64,000 bases of DNA. Source: Dermanyssus gallinae. Its lineage: Eukaryota > Arthropoda > Arachnida > Mesostigmata > Dermanyssidae. Below are positions 58,747 to 64,000 of the stretch, one piece after another. The notes beneath the pieces are model-generated. The model was not told the DNA's origin and ran no database searches. It worked only from the letters and a program-made list of their open reading frames with translations. The stretch covers positions 1 to 64,000 of the forward strand of contig QVRM01001433.1 of NCBI GenBank assembly GCA_003439945.1, given 5' to 3'. The position numbers and the translations under genes were made by a program. How positions within the stretch are numbered: position 1 is the stretch's first letter; each line of letters opens with the position of its first letter.

Positions 58747-58884
58747 AATACTTGCGGTGCAAATGTGGGCACACAAGTAACTCGACTGTCCTATGAATCT
58801 AGGTAACGGTTTGTGAAATGTAAATATTGTAATATGTTCCCTTTGACAAAATAAAGGTGCGTTTGAATTGAATTGAATTGAATT

Positions 58885-59473
58885 GAGAACTTAAGCAGAA
58901 ACTTTTTCCTCCAGGTGACAGGACAGGCAGCTTTCACAGTCAATCTAAGCGCGGTGCACTAAATAGTGTAACAAGGAAAATCTGGTGAGGAAATTTGTGA
59001 GCTATCTGTGGCAATGGTCTACTTAAGTTTGGGCAACAAATCCAAAAGTCAATAAGGCCTAGTAATGTCTCCGACTGACACAAGTTTTGGCCCCAAAAAA
59101 TCGGTCGACGCGCAGCAGCAACTCATCAGCCTTAGACCAGTTATACTTTGCCAGAACAACACGCGGCCTTATGTATTAAAAACCACCAAGCATCTACTAC
59201 ATATTATACACTCTGCACCTTTTAGACTATGATTTTATCTCGTTGCTCGAAAACGTTTAGACAGAATAGGTTATTAGCGAAGATGCTTAGAAAGAGGCAA
59301 CATCTTGTCGAAATCAGGAACGGGGACTTTTGCAAGCGAAAAGCCGACTGATCCGTTCTGGCAGGGTCGTGCTTTTGTCGTGAACAAACAATGGCCACAA
59401 CGTTTGCACACAAACAATAGTAGGACGAAAATAACCACAACTGCTAATTTACAAACACATGTGAAATAGCGTA
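58885..59473. other. Non-coding stretch after CR1
   Basis: No gene recognised. Frames are under 75 codons, and no repeat matches elsewhere in the window were noticed. Confidence 0.4.
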
Positions 59474-60170
<697 letters not shown>

Positions 60171-60913
60171 TTGATTTCAACGACGACACACTTCGCCGAC
60201 ATCGGCGAATCATGGACTTGTAAACCGTATAGGTGTGCTGTCTTGTGCTGTTGTTATTATTGTAGTTGTACACAGCGGGCATTTACATCACTGGGCAGTA
60301 CGATTCTCTAGCATATGCAAACGATATGCATTAACGTCGATTGACTGGTCAAATGGCGAAATTCTCTCTGGGGATCGCACATTGCATTACGGCATGCGCT
60401 CGCTGAATATTCTTACACAACACGGAGGCAAGAGCGGCTACAACAACAACGACGACGACAACAACAACAATTAGGACTTAGGTAACAACGATACAATGGT
60501 ATCAGCAGGGACAGCAAACCCGAAAACAAAAGACAATACCCACATTAACATTAGCAGCAGCAGCAGCGAAAACTACTAGCAACAGTAACAACACAAATAA
60601 GAACACTAATACGAACCTGTTAACAATAGTAACAAGCAATAGTAATCGACAATGAGTTTGCCGTATGTTTCCAACAATATCGGCTGCCAATACTTGCCAA
60701 GCTATTGACGCAAAATGAAAATCAATTTGCATTTCAGTGTGATTATTCGCCACAAAGTATGCCATTATCCGTGTGCATGCAGAGGTTTGCACCCTCGTGT
60801 AGCAGTTTCCGGAAGGTCCGGAAATCAGCCGGCGATATGGCGATTTATGTAACCTATGTAGCTGTTTGTTCTGTTCAGAATATCTTTGTCTTTCGAAGTA
60901 TGGAGCCATCTCA

Positions 60914-60950
<37 letters not shown>

Positions 60951-60954
60951 CGGA
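60171..60954. other. Non-coding stretch with microsatellites
   Basis: ACA/ACG trinucleotide array (60441-60470), AGC/AAC-rich sequence to 60650, and a TA tract (60918-60947). No gene seen. Confidence 0.5.
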
Positions 60955-61340
60955 CGCCTGCTAGTGTGGGACGCGACGGTTTCATGTACACTTGCCAGCA
61001 GTTACATTGCGCGCACAAGTCGGGAAGCTGGCGCGAGCGCACGTCTTGCTGAAAGTCGCAAATTGTCGAAGTTCAGGGAGCTGTCGCCGCAATACATAAT
61101 TCAGCTGATCGCCATTGAAACGTTGGGGCCAATGGGTGAGGCTACCGTCAAGTTCCTCAAGGAGCTCGGAAAGAGGGTAACTGCTGTGACAAAGGACACG
61201 CAAGCCGGAGAATACCTGGTGCAGCGTATCTCCATGGAAGTTCAACGTGGCCTATAATGCAGTGGCCGTAGTGGGGTCGCTTCCATCGCCGGGGGAAGGA
61301 CTGCCAGAAATGCCGTAAGAGTATTAACTAATATTTGACT
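60955..61340 (+). mobile_element. LINE restriction-like-endonuclease fragment (E3)
   Basis: C-terminal scrap of the E1/E2 family starting right after a TA tract. Frame 60964-61257 reads WDATVSCTLASSYIART, RKLSKFRELSPQYIIQLIAIE, ETLGPMGEA and EYLVQRISMEVQRGL, collinear with the E1 C-terminus (VWDATVTDSL, FETLGGPGPS, LRQRLSLDVQRG). A TAA follows; in the frame just after, SGVASIAG may be the residual tail. Confidence 0.65.
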
Positions 61341-61632
61341 ATTAACAAATGAAACATCAAATAAACTAGTCGTACTCTCGTTCTGAGTGCGATCCCCTTA
61401 TAGATTTTGTGTAAAACGTTGTTTGCTGCGCTTATACATGTTTCTTCACTTCAGCCTGGTTCATTGTAGGATAGCACTCGGCCGTCTGCTATTCTGCCCG
61501 CAATGTGCCATGCAGTGCATTATCGAATGTTAGAGCCAACTAAACCGGTGAGCTGCAAGTGTGGCTTGAGCTTGACCGTCTTGTCCGCACTGGGCGTCGT
61601 ATTGCTAAAGGTGATAAAAAAGACACAAGACC

Positions 61633-61663
<31 letters not shown>

Positions 61664-62185
61664 CATATATATGGTAACCCCTCATCGATCTACAATAGAT
61701 ACACAATATTTCACAATTAGGTCGTCCACAAACATCATAATCCATAAACACTGCACGGTACCACAGGCAGTACATAAATAATTAAGCGCGTTTCTGCACC
61801 ATCATTACTACGGCTATTACTCCGACTACTACGCTACTAGTAATACTACAACTAAAACGGAATATACTTTCACGTTACTGGTCGTGGCGTGGCGTGAAAC
61901 GCACTAACTAACGAGTGTCATGGCTGATCAGCTTCGTTACGCTGACAAAGATGAGCATCATCGCATATCGTTATGAGTATTTGCAGCGTAAAAGCGATGA
62001 ACCCTTCGCGTGGTGATTAGTCAGCCGGCAGACGAATAGGACGTCCTCGAAATAGCAAAGTCTGACACTACTTCACCCAGGGCCACCAAGATAAAATCTG
62101 CTGCCCCTAGCGGATTTGGCGATATGGCTGGCGATGCTCCCCTTGTGCGGATAAATTTAGACACATTTTATCTCTGTTTATCTCT

Positions 62186-62220
<35 letters not shown>

Positions 62221-62336
62221 ATCAGGGATAAGAGGTGTCTATATGTATCCACTCAAGGGAAGCATCACCAACCGTATTGCAACAATCGCTAGGGCAGCAG
62301 TTTATCTATATATATATATATATAGATGCTCGTTAA
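61341..62336. other. Non-coding stretch with TA tracts
   Basis: A16/TA tract (61636-61672) and TA tracts at about 62190-62217 and 62308-62325. No gene recognised; short frames (for example 61503-61781) have no known domain. Confidence 0.4.
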
Positions 62337-63250
62337 AGCAAATATTTTTTCACATGGAACACGCTCTCTGAGAAGTCTTGTTTCGGAGTGAAAGTGAAAT
62401 GACTACAATTTGTGACACTGGTGTTTTTGCCCGACATAGGAGCACAAAATGTGCTGTTGCGAGACAACCAGTCTTCCTAGACAGAAACTAAGCACACCAT
62501 CGTGTTCGTGATAAAAATTCTGCTCCATCTGAAGAATATGCAAGGCCGGTCAGAAGACGCGACATGGTCGCTTAGAAGAGAATTCGCCAAAAATAAAGTT
62601 ATTTATTAGCGTTCACGCCAAATACTTTAGAATCATAACCCTACAACCACTCACAGCGCTCAAAACGGACATATTCAGCCAATGCGCAATTCAAGGCGAT
62701 TATTTTGCGATCATTACCATCCATATGTCAATGCGAGCTGTGGTTGCGGAGTAATTACGGTTTTTCGGAGGGCATGTCCAGATTATGTGCATGCAAAATG
62801 ACTGTGTGGCGACGTTCACTACCGCCGACGTGTCGCGCGACAGCTGCAGCGCGTCATTTTTCATGCACTTAACCTGGACATGCCCTCCAAAAAATCGTAA
62901 TTACTCCGCAACCACAGCTCGCATTGACATATGTTTGGTACCAAAATGATCGCCATGAATTGCGCATTGGCTGAATATGTACGTTTTGAGCGCTGTGAGT
63001 GGTTGTAGGGTTATGATTCTAAAGCCTGAAAGAACGTTATTTTTGGCGAATTCTCTTCTAAGCGACCATGTCGCGTCTTCTGACCGGCCTTGCATATTCT
63101 TCAGATGGAGCAGATTTTTTTGTCTCGCAACAGCACATTTTGTGCTCCTATGTCGGGCAAAAACACTAGTGTCACAAATTGTAGTAATTTCGCTCTCACT
63201 CCGAAACAAGACTTCTCAGAGACCATGCTCCATTGGAAAAAATATTTGCT
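62337..63250. repeat. Giant inverted repeat (hairpin), 50-base loop
   Basis: Left arm 62337-62802 and right arm 62853-63250 are reverse complements with scattered mismatches. Matching pairs include agcaaatatttttt/aaaaaatatttgct (outer), ctgagaagtc/gacttctcag, gcaaggccggtcagaagacg and its complement near 63074-63093, and ggagggcatgtccag/ctggacatgccctcc (inner). The left arm has about 40 extra bases near 62467-62508. The loop (62803-62852) is GC-rich with a small inner hairpin. No transposase; open frames inside (for example 62901-63209) are mirror-image artefacts. A transcript would fold into about 400 bp of double-stranded RNA. Confidence 0.8.
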
Positions 63251-64000
63251 ACCATCAAGCAAGGACACGGACAGCTGATTCTTAACCTCACGTGACACCT
63301 TTTTACCATCATTTTTGTTAAGGCGAGCGCTGCCGAGTGTGCAAACGTACTGTAAATAATTAATACATGATCACAATATTTTCTATATATATATACATAT
63401 AGCGCGTGCAGTTTTTACTATTATTTTTATTTAGAACATTTAGAGCTCACTATTCGAATTTATTTTGTTCAAGCATGGAGCGTACTGACAATGGCCAGAC
63501 AATATTATAATTCATTCATTCCGTCTATGTCAGTTTTTTTGGAAAATTAAGGGTTGACTTATTGAACAATAATGGGTATCTGACGGGAAATCCGCCACGA
63601 AAAAAGATAGTTTACAGCATTGGCGGGCGAAGCGCTTTGATCATGTAGCGTCTAGTAATAATACTATTGGCATGAAAATTTAAGCGCGACTGTTTTGCAG
63701 GGCTTCCCTTTACTGCAATTCGGCATCATTTTGGGCAACACCTTTTCTTATATTGTCTTGTCTAAAATGGCAGCTAGGATAATGGCAGCTAGGATCAATG
63801 CACGTAAACCACTAGCGGCTCCATTGAATTGCAGAGAACAGCAGCTTTAATCTCTAAGTCACTTCATGAGCTAGGTAAGAGGTGATGGGCGAGCTCATCT
63901 TGTGATTAATAATGAGGGAACAAAGTTTCTGTTTAACTATTCGATATGCATCCTTCCAAAGCTTACATATTTATTTGATCGATCATACACTTTCCGAAAG
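63251..64000. other. Right edge, no gene seen
   Basis: AT-rich; short TA tract (63384-63403) and a small tandem repeat of 'aatggcagctagga' (63768-63796). No gene recognised. Confidence 0.4.

Larger units (their letters stand above)
51900..58884 (+). mobile_element. CR1-type LINE, interrupted by a nested LINE
   Basis: Near full-length element of about 4.9 kb without its 2076-bp insertion. The 5' UTR is roughly 51900-52267 (left limit uncertain), ORF1 is 52268-53992, and ORF2 is 53999-54504 plus 56594-58746. The 3' UTR has AATAAA (58851) and ends in a (GAATT)4 microsatellite at 58865-58884. A short tandem repeat at the 3' end instead of poly-A is typical of CR1-clade LINEs, as is an ORF1 with zinc finger and esterase. 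ORF2 is damaged at several points, so it cannot move itself. Confidence 0.85.

Noticed and set aside
62901..63298. Open frames of about 100 codons on both strands in the hairpin
   Set aside because: They mirror each other through the inverted repeat, differ between arms and show no domain.

Overview
The window is non-prokaryotic DNA made almost entirely of transposable-element remnants, TA microsatellites and one unrecognised gene pair. LINEs with R1-type C-terminal CCHC knuckles, CR1/L2-type LINEs, mariner, Tc1-like and Tc3-like transposons and a tRNA-derived SINE point to an arthropod (R1-clade LINEs are mainly an arthropod feature). The species cannot be told from the sequence; a chelicerate or an insect would both fit. 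No operons, CRISPR arrays or standard housekeeping genes are present.

Layout: positions 1-21285 (copy A) and about 21286-51658 (copy B) are two diverged copies of one large direct tandem duplication. Shared order: (1) a dead CR1/L2-like LINE with a 2A-like motif (1-3740; 21773-25480); (2) GTT/G-rich simple repeats and unclassified DNA with a SINE; (3) a dead Tc3-like transposon (8788-10554; 30454-32144); (4) a single-exon ORF of unknown function, open in both copies (11053-11925; 32596-33828); (5) a decayed R1-type LINE on the minus strand; (6) a second R1-type LINE fragment on the plus strand; (7) an LTR-like promoter segment; (8) a third LINE family. After the duplication the copies gained different insertions. 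Copy A has a mariner (19852-21142). Copy B has a Tc1-like element (36478-38079), a 620-bp R1 fragment (39666-40285), probably an extra SINE (26142-26320), and a block of about 7 kb (41474-48557) of LINE fragments and a second mariner separated by TA tracts. For the copy A mariner, the Tc1-like element and the 620-bp R1 fragment, the other copy keeps a readable empty site.

The right third (51659-64000) is outside the duplication. A CR1-type LINE (about 51900-58884) has an intact ORF1 (zinc finger plus SGNH esterase) and a broken ORF2. Its ORF2 is split by a 2076-bp R1-type LINE with a 13-bp target-site duplication; by chance the two read through as one 819-codon ORF. Further right are two large inverted repeats (59474-60170 and 62337-63250), the second able to form a hairpin with about 400-bp arms, and a small fragment of a LINE that encodes a restriction-like endonuclease.

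The best candidates for undescribed biology are the paralogous ORF pair at 11053 and 32596, the hairpin locus at 62337-63250, and the SINE family. Divergence, target-site and motif statements come from reading the sequence by eye; no alignment or database search was run.
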